A DNA stretch of 64,000 nt from Megamerina dolium (GCA_963854835.1 OY978529.1:33600055-33664054), one strand, 5' to 3'; positions 36,066 to 49,364 are shown, counted from the stretch's first letter. The notes: generated from the letters alone by a model not told the origin. Numbers and translations are program-made.

Positions 36066-37849
36066 TGCATGGTTAAGGGGTTTAAGCGAGATTTTTGTCT
36101 GAAATTCTACACTTATATTGTACTACTTTTGGTATCATATTAATAATAAAATACAGAAATTGACGAAATCATCAAGTTCCACGTCCCGTAAAAATATCAT
36201 TAAAGGGTTCTAGGTTAGATAATTTGAATGCGCCAACGTTCGAGTAATTTGTCGACTTCATACCAAGAAAAATTGCACGCTTGAGATCCAGTCTGGTTCA
36301 TACAAGAGATAGTTATACAAAATTAGACCTCTTGGATCATATACTGTAAACGCAGGCCATTTGAATGAAGTCATTTAATTTTCAATAAATATTGAAGCCA
36401 TATATCTTTTTCTTCTTCCAAGTACTTTAAGGTTCAGCAGACACATTTAATGAAGAACCCTTTTCGAATAGGAGTACATGTATCGTATGCAGCCAGCCAG
36501 TATGTTCGAGAAGACAATGACCAAATATACGAAGGCCACAGCAAAACGTCAACACAACAAATATAGAATGGGCAATACTACCAAGAACCATCAGCCAAGA
36601 ATTTAACCACCACACAACCAGTCCAGCAGCCAGCGAACCAAACTGAGACGATGATGATGACGATAATGTTGCTGATGAAGGTACTCGACCCGAGCAACAA
36701 GCCAACAACAAACAACATATAAATATAAACGCTCATCCTTCCATATATCATGGTCATGTAAAGTATATTGTTGTTGCATGCTACAACAGCAGCAACAGCA
36801 GCAATAACAAAGACAAAAACCATCAAAAACAAAAAAAAAAGCAATGCAGCCGTCGTGCACTCTCAAGAACCAGCAAAAAGGGTATAATTGGAGAATGTCG
36901 TATTCATGCATGCATATCTACTGAAGTGTGTGTGTGTGTGTGTGTGCGTGTGTATGTATGTATGATTGCAGAAGGAATTAGTGGGGGTGATATTTTACAA
37001 CTATAAAATGTTGGCATCACAGACGAGAGATATGCGTCATCAATGTGCAAATTGCATGTACTTGTGCATATGCGAGTATATACATAAATGTAACCATAGG
37101 TCAAGTTAAGTTCGTCATGTGGCAGCAAGACAAAGCAACAACAGAAGCAATACACACATACTTATGACTAACTCAATAAGAAATTCAATGTATTTTTGTT
37201 GTTCTAGGTTAGGTTTAGCGCACAAATGAATGGATTAAATATGAATTTAACCACCAATTGAAGAATGGAAGGCATTGAAGAAGAATTATCAACTACTGAA
37301 TCTATTGATCAAATATTGTATAATCTCTCTTCACTCTTGACATAGTGAATGAAATCTTGGATCCATAAAATTACAAAAGAACCGGTTCCATGCTGTTAAA
37401 AAGCTTACGATGTGAATGTAATGTCAAGAGAATTCTTCTACCATTCGGTTTTGACTAGTCAAAATCTAGCTGTTATTGCCAATTTGTTTTTTCGAATTCA
37501 ACACACACACACACAGAGAGAAATACCGAACCAACCGGATGTGGTGCTATGTTAATTTTACTTCCAAAAATTGAAATGGCATGAAATAGAATTGGTATTC
37601 ATCGAGGAGACAATGCTTGCCCCGACCACTCTTCACCAAAAGTTTACGTATATCGTTACACATTGCATTATTTACATAAATATGAAAAAAAAAAAAAAAA
37701 AAAACCTTTTAAAAATTCCAATCATTATTGTAACGACGACGTACAATGGTCCGAGAGCAAAAAAACGCAGTTCGAATATCAAAATTCTATTAAACGTCGA
37801 ATTTGTATATTAAATTTTTGAAAATAATTTCAAAAAATCATACTTTTTG
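36066..37849. other. Spacer, no gene
   Basis: (TG)n at 36925-36950, poly(A) at 37685-37704, and CAG/CAA-rich stretches at 36680-36830. Minus-strand frames near 36430-36910 are hydrophobic low-complexity and not gene-like. Confidence 0.55.
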
Positions 37850-38460
37850 CCTGCAAATTACATTCGCAACCATACATTTGTATGAGAAGTAGGCGTGACG
37901 ACTTTCATCCGATTTCGATCATTCTCAAACTCGTAAATTTTAATAGCTCACATAATCACTCAAAGTGTGAAAATATGCATTCGAAACCACACTTTTGTAT
38001 GGGAAGTAGGCGTGCTTCTCATCGGATTCCGCCCATCCGAAAACTAAGACATTCATTAGTAAATATAATCGTATGTACAAAGTTTCAGCTTGATAACTTG
38101 ATATTCTCGTGCCTCAAAAATGTGAAAACATACATATGGCAATATACTTTTGCATAGAAGGTAGGCGTGGTTTTTATACAATTCCTCTTAATTTTAAACT
38201 TTTTTATTTTTTTTTAGAAAATATAATCGTGTGTACCAAGTTTCAGCTTGATAACTTTATAGATTCGTGCACAAAGTGTAAAAATATGCATTCGAAACCA
38301 TAGTTTTGTATGGCAGTTGAACGATTATGCCAATTTTGTGTTTATAACTTCAGCTTTTAGTGAAACACGTATGGTTCAACATTTGATTCAAATATATCGA
38401 TTACAATGATATTAAGAAACCTTCAAGTCAAAAATTTGTATGGTAAGTGGGAGTGGAAGT
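37850..38460. repeat. Tandem array of about 120-157 bp units (array 1)
   Basis: The kernel CTTTTGTATGGGAAGTAGGC recurs, diverged, near 37876, 37995, 38148, 38305 and 38435. Each is followed by a C/T-rich GATTTCGCCCAT-like block, and in the better copies by TACAAAGTTTCAGCTTGATA. The same kernel forms the array at the right edge of the window. Confidence 0.75.
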
Positions 38461-41400
38461 TGGGCGATTATGCTAATTTTGGGATTACTTGTACGTTTAA
38501 TAAAATGCATATGGTCAACGTTTTATTCCAAAAAATATATCGATTAAATCATATACTAATATGACAGTTGGGAGTGGCAATTGATCAATTTGATCATTTT
38601 CAAAAGAAATATGATTTTCGATTTAAAAATAACATGTACAAAATTTTGTTGCGCCTCAATTAATTGCTTAAATATTACTTTGCATTTTATATGAAATTAA
38701 ACCACTGTGCGGTGGCGGTGATGCCATCCATGGTATGCCGTGCGCTACAATTTCATCCAATTCTGTTCTCATTCTCATGCTCTTTTCAGCATGTTCATCA
38801 TCGACATGATGTATATTTTATGGGATTTATTTTCTTTTGTATCTCTTATTCAACATAAATTATGTCTTCTTATTGTTTCTTTGGTACTAACAACAACAAC
38901 AACAACAACATTCTTTCTTGTATATGTTGTTCTTCAAGCGAAGTTGATTCATCATGCACATTTCCTAGAATTTCTAAAAATCACAGTCATCACCGCGCTT
39001 CACTAATACTACAACATCATCCCCATCTCCCTTACCGCCTTCACAACGACACCAACACCAACACCAACACCATCAAATCAAGCAGGTAAGTAATTTGTCG
39101 TTTAGAAAGATACTTCTTCTTCTTCTTCTTAATGCTTTTTGATTTATTATTATTAACTAAATACGTATACAAATGAATATTATTTCATTTGATTTCAACT
39201 AGCATGTGTACACACATTAGGGTGTGTTACAAAAGTGGCATTGGGCCTGAAATCACATATGAGCCTCAGAATTGAATCAAAATTGATTTTAGAGCCACTG
39301 TTTCTTGGAAAAAAATATATATGTACTTGGAACCAATGATAGCTTTTTTTTTTGCTATATAAAAATTTTATCCACCCTAATATACATACAATTAGACATG
39401 ATGCGTTTACCATTACTATCTATCTTATTACTCTTGTTAATTATAAAACAACAAGAATAATGATGTTATGATTTCAATAGAGCCACGAGCACTTAGTATT
39501 ATTATACACAAGAAGAAGAAGAAGAAGAAGAAGAAGAAGAAGAAGAAGAAGAAGAAGCAAAAGAAAAAGAAGTGGAAAAAAATTAATAATAAAAACATGT
39601 TTGTATGAATATTCTTGTATTATTTTTTTTTTCTTGCAAGAAATATAATGAAATGAAATGAAATCATACAAAACTATATAATATTCTTCCGCATTTGACG
39701 GCACCAATTCACAAAATATATCACACAAGTATGTGTGCGCGCCTACGTACGCACATACGCACGTATTTATTGTGGTACATTTTTAATAACAAAACGAGTC
39801 AGCGAACGTACATGCGAGCAGGCGTGAATGTAGTGTGTGGTATACATAAATGTTCTTTGTTCCATAGTCGTTCTTCTTTTCATTTGGCGCTGCTGCGCTA
39901 TTACTTCTAATACCTCATCAACATACGTCAACTATATATACGACGCTAGTGTGTAGTGTGATATTGTACATATATTATATATTCAACAACAATATTATAG
40001 AATTGGTTAACAACATATGTATGCATATACATAGTAGTAGTACTCTATATATATTTGCCTATGCACTCGTATACCTACGAGTACTCGCGCAGCGCTCGCA
40101 TTTATAGAAATAAAAAAAAAAGACACATTCTCATTCATACACTTACTCACTCACTCACTGACGAATCTAAACAAGTTGATGAACTCTTCCATATAATGAC
40201 GACGATGAAATAATAGATACAACAACAACAACAACAACAACAACACAAAAATAATAGTCGAAGCAAAATAATTTAATCGTCATTCCTAGCGTTATTATGC
40301 TCATTCGAGTAGTATTTGTTCTCTCAAAAGTTGCATTTGTGTGCTGAACTTGTGTGACTTTACTCGCGTCCCTACTCCCTATTGCCCCAACACCCCCACA
40401 CACACAATTTATTCTTATTAAATATTTTATATACTATACGTAACGCCATGTATGTACGTAGGGATGCCACCACCTTTCGAGACATTTGCTGATCCCGACT
40501 TTTTTTTTTTTATTCAAAAGCAATCACGGGATATGTAGCGATCAATAAAAAATCCCAGAATTCCGAAATTAGTTTAAAAATTATCGAATTTTGAAAAATA
40601 CTCAACGAAAGCTATAAAAATTTATAATAATTGCAGTAGATGCAAATGCTACGAAAGAAAAAAGATAAGACATTCAAAATCGATTGTATTTTTCTCGCAC
40701 AAAAGTGACCCTTATGTGACCCATATACATGAAATTGGGTACCCGATATCAGTGCGAAGGGTATTTATCAAGAAAAAATGTTCAAAAATTTCAAAAATGT
40801 ATCCTGAAAAAAATACGGATCTAGATTATTTTGCGGATCAGTCTCAGTATTGTTGGATAGAAATTTTTCGTTTGTTTGATTTTTCATACATTTTTTCCAA
40901 ATTATAGTCCATTTTTCCTGATAAATGTCCTTCGCACTTTAATGCGAGAAAAACAGATTTGATGGACTTTATTTTTTCAGAGAAATGTTCTTCGAACTAT
41001 TATAATATCCCACACCAAATTACTTGTATTTTTTTGGGTCAAGTTCTTTTTTTTTATTGTTTATTATGAATTTATTCATCCATTAAATAAAAAAAATGCT
41101 ACATTTCATTTCTAAACGCTAAATGCCATATGTATAAAAATACGTACCTATCTAAATATTGCTTCAAAAACATATCCAAAGCAAGAGTCTAAACAACTTT
41201 TCTGATCAGTGTGTAATATTTTCTTAAAGGTTAAAGGTTAAACATCTATTTAAAAGTTTCATTTTAAATATTTCCTAAGGAACAAAGAAAAATCATTGAA
41301 ATCGATTAAACTTTCAAGCAAATGTACCTATACCTCTCGTACTATGCTGGTATTGTCGCAATAAATATTCTTAAAAAAATAAAAACTGCAGCAGACTAAC

Positions 41401-41559
41401 TATCTGTAGCAAAGGGTATAGGGCTTATGTGTTTGAAACCCTATTCGGCGGCCACATCAGTATTTATTTTTATAAAATAAAAAAAAAAAAAAAAATAAAA
41501 AGCATGTCCTTTCAAATGCTGTTCATGTTACAAAAGGCCCGGTAGTCACGATGACTAGA
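38461..41559. other. AT-rich spacer with microsatellites, no firm gene
   Basis: (CAA)n at 38889-38911, (AAG)n at 39510-39557 and (CAA)n at 40220-40244. A plus-strand donor-like CAG|GTAAGTAAT at 39083-39095 follows a less AT-rich stretch (38935-39080). This is the only hint of an exon, and it is on the strand opposite to brat. Confidence 0.45.
39510..39557. repeat. (AAG)n microsatellite, about 16 units
   Basis: Pure AAG repeat with purine-only strand over 48 bases. Confidence 0.95.
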
Positions 41560-41690
41560 AGATTGATTGCTCTTCTTGTAAACAGAAGTGCATTGAAAAC
41601 GATTCTGAAAAAGATCTGTCAAAAACATCAGACAAAGTGAAGTCATAAGAGTTCTGCCGATCGGATTCTATTTCCAATACTATCCCAGAG
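41560..41690 (+). mobile_element. Old SINE fragment (copy G)
   Basis: The segment aligns by eye with the middle of the SINE body: a CTGAAAAAGATCTGTCA-like stretch, ACAAAGTGAAGTCATAAGAG, then GTTCTGCCGATCGGATT. It is strongly diverged and lacks both ends. Confidence 0.5.
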
Positions 41691-42239
41691 CTTATTCTGC
41701 AAGTTGCAAAATATACTAAATCAAGAGTTCTTCGTAAAAGAGCCTATTGAAAAGTTATAAAAATTTAAAAGGGTATTCGAAAGATTCCGTATTAAGAGAC
41801 AGGGACATGGAATACTCGGAAAAAGAGGAAAGCTCAAGCATCAATCTAAACAATTACTTTTTTATAGAAATTTAATTATTACCAATGATTAGTTTTTACA
41901 TTAACAACCTACAACAGAATGAAAGCAACCGTGCAGTACAGCAGCCAGTAAAGATCCACTGATGCAATTGGTTTTACGAAATGTATGCATACGATACATT
42001 TAGGCCAGTATTCCGGAATTAAGAGTGAAGTTCAGTTAGGTAAAACTGATCACGGGTCTAGCATACTTAATAAATATTATATACTATGTATATAGCATGT
42101 ACGTCAGTACTCCTCAAGCAACAATTATTAAATTTTTTCAACAAAATCCATTACAATTTCTAACAGAAAATGTACTTATTATTGAAATGAAATATCAATA
42201 TTATTTTGAATTTGCTAATATTACAACCTCCTACAAAAA

Positions 42240-42335
42240 TAAACCTAGGATGACCGCGGGTCCAGAGTAGTCACATTCTATGGCATTTGGATCGCTTATT
42301 CCGAATCTCAGCTTTAGCTCTCAAGTAGAATAAAA
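42240..42335 (+). repeat. Possible second SINE-family head, diverged copy
   Basis: Shares GAGTAGTCACATTCTATGG and a following ATTCCGAATCT B-box-like stretch with 21550-21620. Both lack clear ends, so the family is only suggested by the two-copy match. A short poly(A) run follows. Confidence 0.4.
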
Positions 42336-43084
42336 AAAAAAAGGCGGATGTCTCACACATATTTTCAAGGGGAATATGGTGACATCATTGAGCTAAACAC
42401 AGCAGTGAATTTGTATCGAGAAGCTATATAAAATAGTACACATACATCCCCATTTATTGTGAGTTGGTTGACCTCTACAATATTCATCCACATACCGGAT
42501 ATGGTTGCCACAGCTGAAATATTCGATAGGTAGGTAAGTAGGTTAAGGTGACTACCTGGAAGTGGAAGTGGAAGGCGAACAACGTCGAATCGTGTTATCA
42601 CGCGGCCTCGGTCCCTAACTCTTAATATCAGACTCACCGTTCAGACCCTTGTAAGTTTTGATAAAACTATAGAAACCTAGAAGTGCCGGATATGTAACCA
42701 ACTTCAAACGCGCTTCTATCTAAACTGAGCAGACATTTCCAGTCCAGTTTTGGACACACCTATTACGCCGTTTTACCTATGACAATGCGTCCAAAGATTA
42801 TTTATCTTGTCTGTCATGTCTCCACATTGCTGTTGGTAGTTTTTAGGTGCCTCAAGGTGTCCAAGCTCGTCAATTCGAGAGAGCTTCATGAAACAATTCC
42901 GATAATAGCCTGTTTGATAATTTTGCATGGGCGCGTCAATTGATAGATCATGCCCATTTACAATTGCGTTCGGTACTCTTGAATCACAGGCAGTACACAT
43001 GCTCAATTTGATGAATATTTTTTAGCTATTGAACGAAACAACCATGTGACAGAATGGGGTGCATCTTTAAAACGATTATGGGTT
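42336..43084. other. Spacer; unidentified minus-strand open stretch 42773-43006
   Basis: The minus strand at 42773-43006 is open for 77 codons (MSMCTACDSRVPNAIV to HCHR) with unusually complex, cysteine-containing composition for this region. I do not recognise it. It may be a fragment of a transposable element or an exon. No neighbouring frame extends it clearly. Confidence 0.25.
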
Positions 43085-43766
43085 TTGGTAACACTTTCCT
43101 TTATACCAAGATATATCTTCAATCTTATTATGGAGAAGATAATACGAGCTGCTGATCTACGACATAATATAATTGTACTATCTTCAACAAAAGTGTCATG
43201 CTGTTAGCGTATGCCGACGAGTGTTACTTTGGGCTGAGTAAGCAATTGAGAAGTCGAGCCCTCTCTCGAAGAACGAAAACTACACTCTACAAGTCTCTCA
43301 TCATGCATGTCCTAACATATGGCGCTGAAGCCTGGACAATTTCCACCTCGGATGAGCGAATGCTTGGAGTTTTCGAGAGAAAAGTCCTACGCAAGATCTT
43401 TGGGCCTATTTGCGTTGGTGGCGAGTACCGAATAAGGTACAACCATGATCTGTACGAGCTGCATGCCGATATTGACATAGTAAAGCGCATCAAAATCCAG
43501 CGGCTGCGCTGGCTAGGTCATGTCGAGCGAATGGAAGAACACGTTCCAGCTAAGAAGGTGTTATATTCGGAACCCGCTGGAGGACGACGCAGAAGAGAAA
43601 GACCTAACCTCCGGTGGAGAGACCAAGTACTGGAGAACCTGACCGCGCTTGGAATTTCTAACTGGCGCCAGCTAGCAAAGAACAGAGCTGGCTGGCTAAA
43701 CATGTTAATTTCGCCCTAAATCGATATTCGGTTGTTATGGCCACATAAGTAAGCAAGTAAGTATAC
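43085..43766 (+). pseudogene. RTE-type LINE 3' end, copy 1 (internal deletion)
   Basis: The segment 43125-43197 reads NLIMEKIIRAADLRHN then, after a frameshift, FNKSVMLLAYADE, the RT palm with its YADD box altered to YADE. It is then fused directly to CYFGLSKQLRSRALSRRTK, skipping about 80 residues that the copy at 57303 retains. The frame runs on through LTYGAEAWTISTSDERM, IKIQRLRWLGHVERMEEH and the C-terminus NWRQLAKNRAGWLNML to a stop at 43719. The 3'UTR CTAAATCGATATTCGGTTGT and an (AAGT)n-like tail end near 43766. It encodes reverse transcriptase for target-primed retrotransposition but is dead. Confidence 0.85.
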
Positions 43767-46099
43767 CTTAAATCGTTCATAAATATCTGATCCAAATGAA
43801 TATACCCTTAGACTTGGGCACAAAATGTAAAAATTATATAATTTTATACAAAATTAGATAAAAACAATATATATACAATGGATTTCATAGCATGATCAGT
43901 ACATTGGATTTCTTCTGTCTGAGTCGTCGGTCAACCGGTTCAAAATCCTACTCCACGCATCTAATAGAATTTACTTACGTGTAAAATCTGCTTTCTAATG
44001 AACGACTTGATTTAAATGATAAGATTATTTGATCTTTAAATAGATTCCAGATAGAATTTTGGCATAGGCGTAAAAAAATACGTTAATCCTAATTGAATTT
44101 GAAACGAGACATGTGTATCAATTTTTTTTATTTTTATTTTTTTCTTACCACAAATCACCCCTAAATACATATTTAAATGCAACCCTGTATTAATATCTCG
44201 ATTTGATAATTATCACAACGAGTGCAGAACAAAGAAAACATAAATATATATTCTAGATTTTGTCTATGATTCCTCCCCGCCACTCCCATCAACAGCATTC
44301 GTCAATCATTCAACATTTCATATAGAAATCACCCCTAAATTCAACACTGTTCTAAACTAGTAGACATATCCAACTGAGAATGCAACCCTGAACTTGTGAT
44401 TTCTGTAATCGCTCATTGATCATACAAAGTACGAGTATATTGTTCTGCGACTGACTATAGGTACAAAACAACGCAGAAAAAAATGTATATTTAGTATATC
44501 TCGTTTTGTCGTTTCACCAAAATAGGCTATAGCAAGAGGGAAGTACTGCGGCGACTTCTGCAGACAAGGGTGGTGGTGGTGGTGTGTTGAGACTAAAATG
44601 AAAGACTATGGGAAAAAAAAGCAAAAAACTTGCGCTGCTATCGGTAGAATTGTTTCAAGCAAATACAAATACATACATATATTAATGTATATTTGCTCAT
44701 ACACAGAGAGGAGGAAGAAGCAGAAAACATCTCTTGGTACTACAATTGCACACGCGCATGGAATAGATCTTGTCAGGCAATAATAGTCGCACAGCAGTAG
44801 CGATGGCGATGGTATTGTGGTGGTGCTGTTTAAATATAAAACCAGTCTTTAGCAGCAAGCAGTAGTAGTATGGTATTGTAGTTTGTTTACGTACCGACAT
44901 ACATACATATATATCTGCTGTTTTGTTGTTTTGTAGAATATACATAATTATGTGCACATATAATTAAATATATGTTTGTATGATATGGTCATAGTAATAA
45001 TACTCCGTATATGGAGATACACCATCATCCTCTCTTTTTTTTTTTTTGTTTATTTGTTTCTGTTACCACATTTCTTTGTGCATGTATTAGTGTGCTGCTT
45101 TTGAATAAGGGCCTTAAACTTTGAAAAAGTCAAGGTCAGTGATTTTTTGATTTCTTTTGCGCGCCTCTCTTCTACTACACTACACTCTCCTTTGTTGTTT
45201 CTTCAATCAACATTAACGTAATCATGTAGTCGTTGTCGTCGTCGTCTTCACTTGTTCTTCATTGCTTCAAGTGCTTTGTGATTCTTTTTATTATTATTAT
45301 TTTCCTTTGTCTTGTCTTTTTTTTTTTTTGTATTATTTACCAATGGATCATTGAGTATCTTTCTGTCTGCGAATGTCTGTCCATGTGTGTGTGTGTAGTT
45401 TTTCTTATTATTGTATTCCCTATTTTAGTATCCTCAATTCCGCTTACAATATGGAATGCAGTCTTATACATAAAATATATATCTACTTGCAGAATACACT
45501 GCTGTCGTCGTCGTGAGACTCACAACAACAACAACAACAACAACAATGTAGAATACAATTTCATAAACTTGTGTCATCGTTTCAATAGGATATTGTTAAA
45601 CAGAATGGAATAATTTAAAGGATATTACTCTTTCCAAGTATTATGTGGAGAAAAAAAGATTATAAATGAAATGATGATTATAAAAATGACCACACACAAC
45701 TTGAATTCTTTCTTATATATCTTCATAACAGAGTTGAACAAACTAAAGAACGTCCACCTTGATCGACTGGAATAAGTAAATTTTTTTTTAAATTATATTT
45801 GGCTCGATGTTTATCTTCAATTTAAATTTGATGAAAAATTGATCAATTTATCAAGGAATCCCCCAATCAAAATCAAACTATTAGCATCAACTATTAGCTA
45901 TCAATGATTACTTGAAATTAATAGCTGCGTGCCCATGGTTCTTGATCCTAATCGGCGTTAACACTTAGAACTATGGGAAGAAAGTTCAATAAGAACCATA
46001 AAATCGTAATAAAGAACACTCTATTCCATAAAAAACCCGCCCAAATTTTCAGACAGATTTGTCAAATTGTGTTGACAACCATTTCAAACAGAACATTAA
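43767..46099. other. AT-rich spacer, no gene
   Basis: Two direct repeats of AATCACCCCTAAAT-(A/T)-CA with a later AATGCAACCCTG lie near 44152-44190 and 44328-44395. (ACA)n is at 45523-45545. Otherwise no feature recognised. Confidence 0.55.
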
Positions 46100-46960
46100 A
46101 CTCAACTTTTTGCGCGAATAACCATTGCACAAATCAAACAAAAGTTTGAAAAGTATTATTGGGACGATTGGGTCCATGCATCACTGGGTCATTCAATTTC
46201 GATGCAATCATACCAGCACAAGTGACGTCAATCAGCCTGGTCACCCAATTGAGGTGACTACGTTCAGCGAGTGAAGGTGCTCGAACTGAAAGAGGCTAGT
46301 GGCTTATCACGCGTATCAGTAATTTGAGTTTTACATAAATATTTGGAAACGAAAAAGCAATTCACAACTTCGAAGGAATCTTTGGCGACACTTAACCGCG
46401 ATCCGAACAAGTGTTGGTTCCGCTTCGTAATCGTGAACGAAATATGGATTCATCACAGCACACGAGAGGCGAGGGAACAATCGAGAGAGTAGACTTCTCA
46501 TGTTGAATCCAAGCGGAAGAAGGCCGAGGTTGGTCTGTCAGAAGAAGCATTTTGGTGAGTGCACTATCATTCACATCGATTACACCTTGAAAAAGGTAAA
46601 ACGGTTGATCACCAACGCAAAACCGATTGCATTTGTCGAGGGAAATTTTCTCTTCCACCATGACTAGGCACCGGTGCAATCGTAATACTAAAATTGAACA
46701 AATTAAGTCACGAACTGTTCCCTCATCGCTCATTCATATTCGGGAAATCACATTATTTGGAAGACAGCAAAAAGAATTGGGAAACGTTGAAACCACGTTA
46801 GTTCACCTTATGAAATCGTGGGTTAAACCCCGACTATGCATCAACATCGATCAATTTGTACATCCGAGTATCCATGTTTACTATCCGAGTTGGTTAGACG
46901 ACAGAAAATCTAGAATTTTTGTATAGCCTTCTAGCTGGCGAAGAAAAAGGTATACACCAT
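46100..46960 (+). pseudogene. Mariner transposase relic (other subfamily)
   Basis: Decayed frames give GQPGHPIEVTT-like text near 46237. RDPNKCWFRFVIVNEIWIHH follows near 46400, with the first catalytic position Asn instead of Asp, then KRKKAEVGLSEEAFW, LEKGKTV, and FHHD-stop-APVQS, the second catalytic Asp. Further on WLDDRKSRIF resembles the mariner C-terminal region. Stops and shifts are frequent, and no TIRs were found. It differs clearly from the Mos1-like copy at 24230. Confidence 0.65.
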
Positions 46961-47237
46961 GACTCCTTCCAGTCTAAATGAATAAGTCCGCTTATGCGGG
47001 CTATTCTATTTAAATTGGAAACCAGCCCAAGCTTCGGCTGACGCGTAAATTTTTCTCAGCTGACAGTAAGACGAGCTTGGTAAAGTCGCATATAAAATGA
47101 CTGCCTATATCAGTCATTCTGCGGCGAGCCAGGGATACTCACACAATTTTATAGAGTTCTAGACTTCGGTTGACTAGGGTTACTTTTAAGGACGATTATC
47201 TACTAATTCCATTAAATATAGCATTGGTTTGTACGTA

Positions 47238-47865
47238 ATGGAAGCCATAGCTTAGTGGTTAGTCCGTTGGTGGTATGAGGCTCAATCTTCGGCAGAGGCA
47301 ACTTTAATACCGTAAAGATTTTTCTTTCAAATCGTGGCCCCTTGTCAGAAGGCAATTGTCATCTTTTCCGATAGTAACAATTTGCTGTGTTTTCTAAAAG
47401 ACCTGTTGTTGTTGTTGTTGTAACAGCAGGAATACGGAAATGCTAATTAGTGCCATTGTTGGCAATGGTGTTGTTGTTGATGTCAGTAATGCCGTTGGCA
47501 TCGGTGCTGTTGTCATTTACTCCCTCATAAAGCGGCAAATTGAGGAAGCTTGCAACATCATGTGGGGCCGTCCACAATCCCTCACTCGCAGGCCCGTAGG
47601 ATTTGCAGCACATGCATAGAGGTGATCCACAGTGTGCGGACCAGTATCACAATGTGGGCAAATGTCCGGAACGTCGGGATCCAGGCGAGCGGAAATGTTT
47701 CTAAAATACCTCTTTCGACGCAGTTCAAAAAAAGTGATGCCACAAGGGGTCTGACGTTCGGATCCGGCTAAAATAAATAGGTCCCCCTTCTGGTACTGTC
47801 CAAAAATTTAGCAAGCACAATAGTGCTGGAAGAGAAGTTTGGTCAAAGAGCTCTTCGAAGCCTAT
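47238..47865 (+). mobile_element. Diverged SINE copy C, split by a LINE insertion
   Basis: The tRNA-like head (A box TAGCTTAGTGG at 47248-47258) and the first half of the body run to 47404. The second half, with the family signature AAAGTGATGCCACAAGGGG and then GGATCCGGCTAAAATAA, resumes at 47698 and fades near 47865. The gap is filled by a LINE 3' end in the opposite orientation. The copy is more diverged than A and B. Confidence 0.8.
47405..47697 (-). mobile_element. LINE ORF2 3' end inserted in SINE copy C
   Basis: The minus strand encodes a LINE C-terminus: RLDPDVPDICPHCDTG, then HTVDHLYACAANPTGLRVRD, a CCHC-type knuckle. A one-base frameshift leads to LWTAPHDVASFLNLPLYEG and a stop near 47450. 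The tail is (CAA)n at 47405-47420. A 14-bp target duplication with one mismatch, TTTCTAAAAGACCT / TTTCTAAAATACCT, flanks it at 47391-47404 and 47698-47711. The 293-bp size and tail show a 5'-truncated retrotransposition event. Exact clade (Jockey/LOA-like) is uncertain. Confidence 0.75.
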
Positions 47866-49364
47866 AAGAATGTTGGTTCAGTACCTTGGCTCACGTGTTC
47901 TCTTATTTAAAGATGAAGCAATGGGTTTTTTTTTTCATCTGAAAACCTGGCATGCGACCAAATTTGACTTTAATCCTCAAATAAATTATCCCCCGTAAAC
48001 TGGTTCATAAGAGGCTACATCTATTGGTACAAATACCTAGAATAATTGGCATATAATATATGCATTCTACATCATATTAAAATTTACATTGTATTTCAAA
48101 TACTAGCTAGACATATACAGTACCTATTTAGGTATACATACATATAGAATAACCACCACACTTCTGGAGCATTAAATTATTGCTGTTGTTGCTGACAAAC
48201 GACAGAGCGGCAGTAAAAGTAGCAGATGTGTCTCATGCTGTCGTACAAACCCTATAAAGACACCCCATTTTGCAATGTTTTTTTTTTTTTTGTTCTCTCT
48301 GTTCATTTATTATCCCTCTTTTTCAGCATTATCCTTCGAATGAAGTAAATTGTTTATGCATGTATATTTATACTCCTCATCGTCATATATTCTTGATGAA
48401 AAGAGGATATAAAATTATATGTAATTCATTGCATTCATTTTCTTTTTTTCTATTTCGTTTTCAATTTCAATCCAGTTTAACTTTTGCTTCAGTTGTTTTT
48501 TATGTTAATATATATCGTACTCGTGCACATGAATGTATGTAATATAGCAGGAAATAAAACCGGAAAATTGGGAAAGGTTAAGTAAGCGACAGCCGAAGAG
48601 TACACATACTGCATATTCGTGTATATTTATAACAAGTTTGTTACAAACGAACAGAAAAAAAAAATAAACAAGAGAATATGCACAACGCATAATTGCAAAT
48701 AATAACAGCTGAGAGCAAAAGAAAATAAAAACGCTGTAAAGGGATATTACATAGCAAATAAGGATAATCATAGTTAGGTGGTAGCTATGTTCAAAGAGGT
48801 GCTCAACTATATATACCAACAAGTATTGCATGACATGATAATAATTATAAAAGCAATAATCATAAGAATTAACTGAAGCAGAAATAAAAAGCAGCAACAA
48901 TGACATTTATTAATTAAATTATTAATATTATTTTCTTCTACTTCTACTACTCCTCCTACTACTAACATATACACAAATACAATAATGTACAACTTTTTTT
49001 TCCCATCCATCACTGATATGTATGTACATTAACACGCACAAAAGGTCAATAAAGTTCAAATAAGTATTGTGGAGCCATCACCGCTATAGCTGCTTAGCTC
49101 TCCAATGTTGTAATGAACTCTTATTTCGTTGGAAAAAGAATTAAACAAAATACCCAATGGGAAATAAGTGTAGTGCATTACTACTAAAATAAAACTAAAC
49201 AATTCTATGGTGTTCTATTCTTACCCTGACGTTTCAAATGACACAAGCTGTCATTATTCCATGTTCACGATTCAACAAAATGTCAAATTATAAAAATTCA
49301 GCAATTTCTAATCTCCAACTGTGAGAGCTTTTATAGCGAGACGAGGTTTTTCTTTCACTTTGCC
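47866..49364. other. AT-rich spacer, no gene
   Basis: Poly(T) tract at 48279-48291 and short TATA runs. Open frames are low complexity. Confidence 0.6.

Noticed and set aside
36427..36911. Overlapping hydrophobic minus-strand frames that resemble membrane proteins
   Set aside because: They overlap each other in several frames across CAA/CAG-rich DNA; hydrophobicity is an effect of base composition.
41400..41465. tRNA-like stretch with GTTTGAAACCC
   Set aside because: No acceptable A box or acceptor stem could be drawn, and no SINE body follows at once.
45233..45613. 126-codon plus-strand frame
   Set aside because: It is driven by T-rich and (ACA)n repeats and has no domain.
48505..48906. 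133-codon minus-strand frame with membrane-like stretches
   Set aside because: The stretch is A-rich on the plus strand, giving Leu/Phe/Tyr-rich translation; no family recognised.
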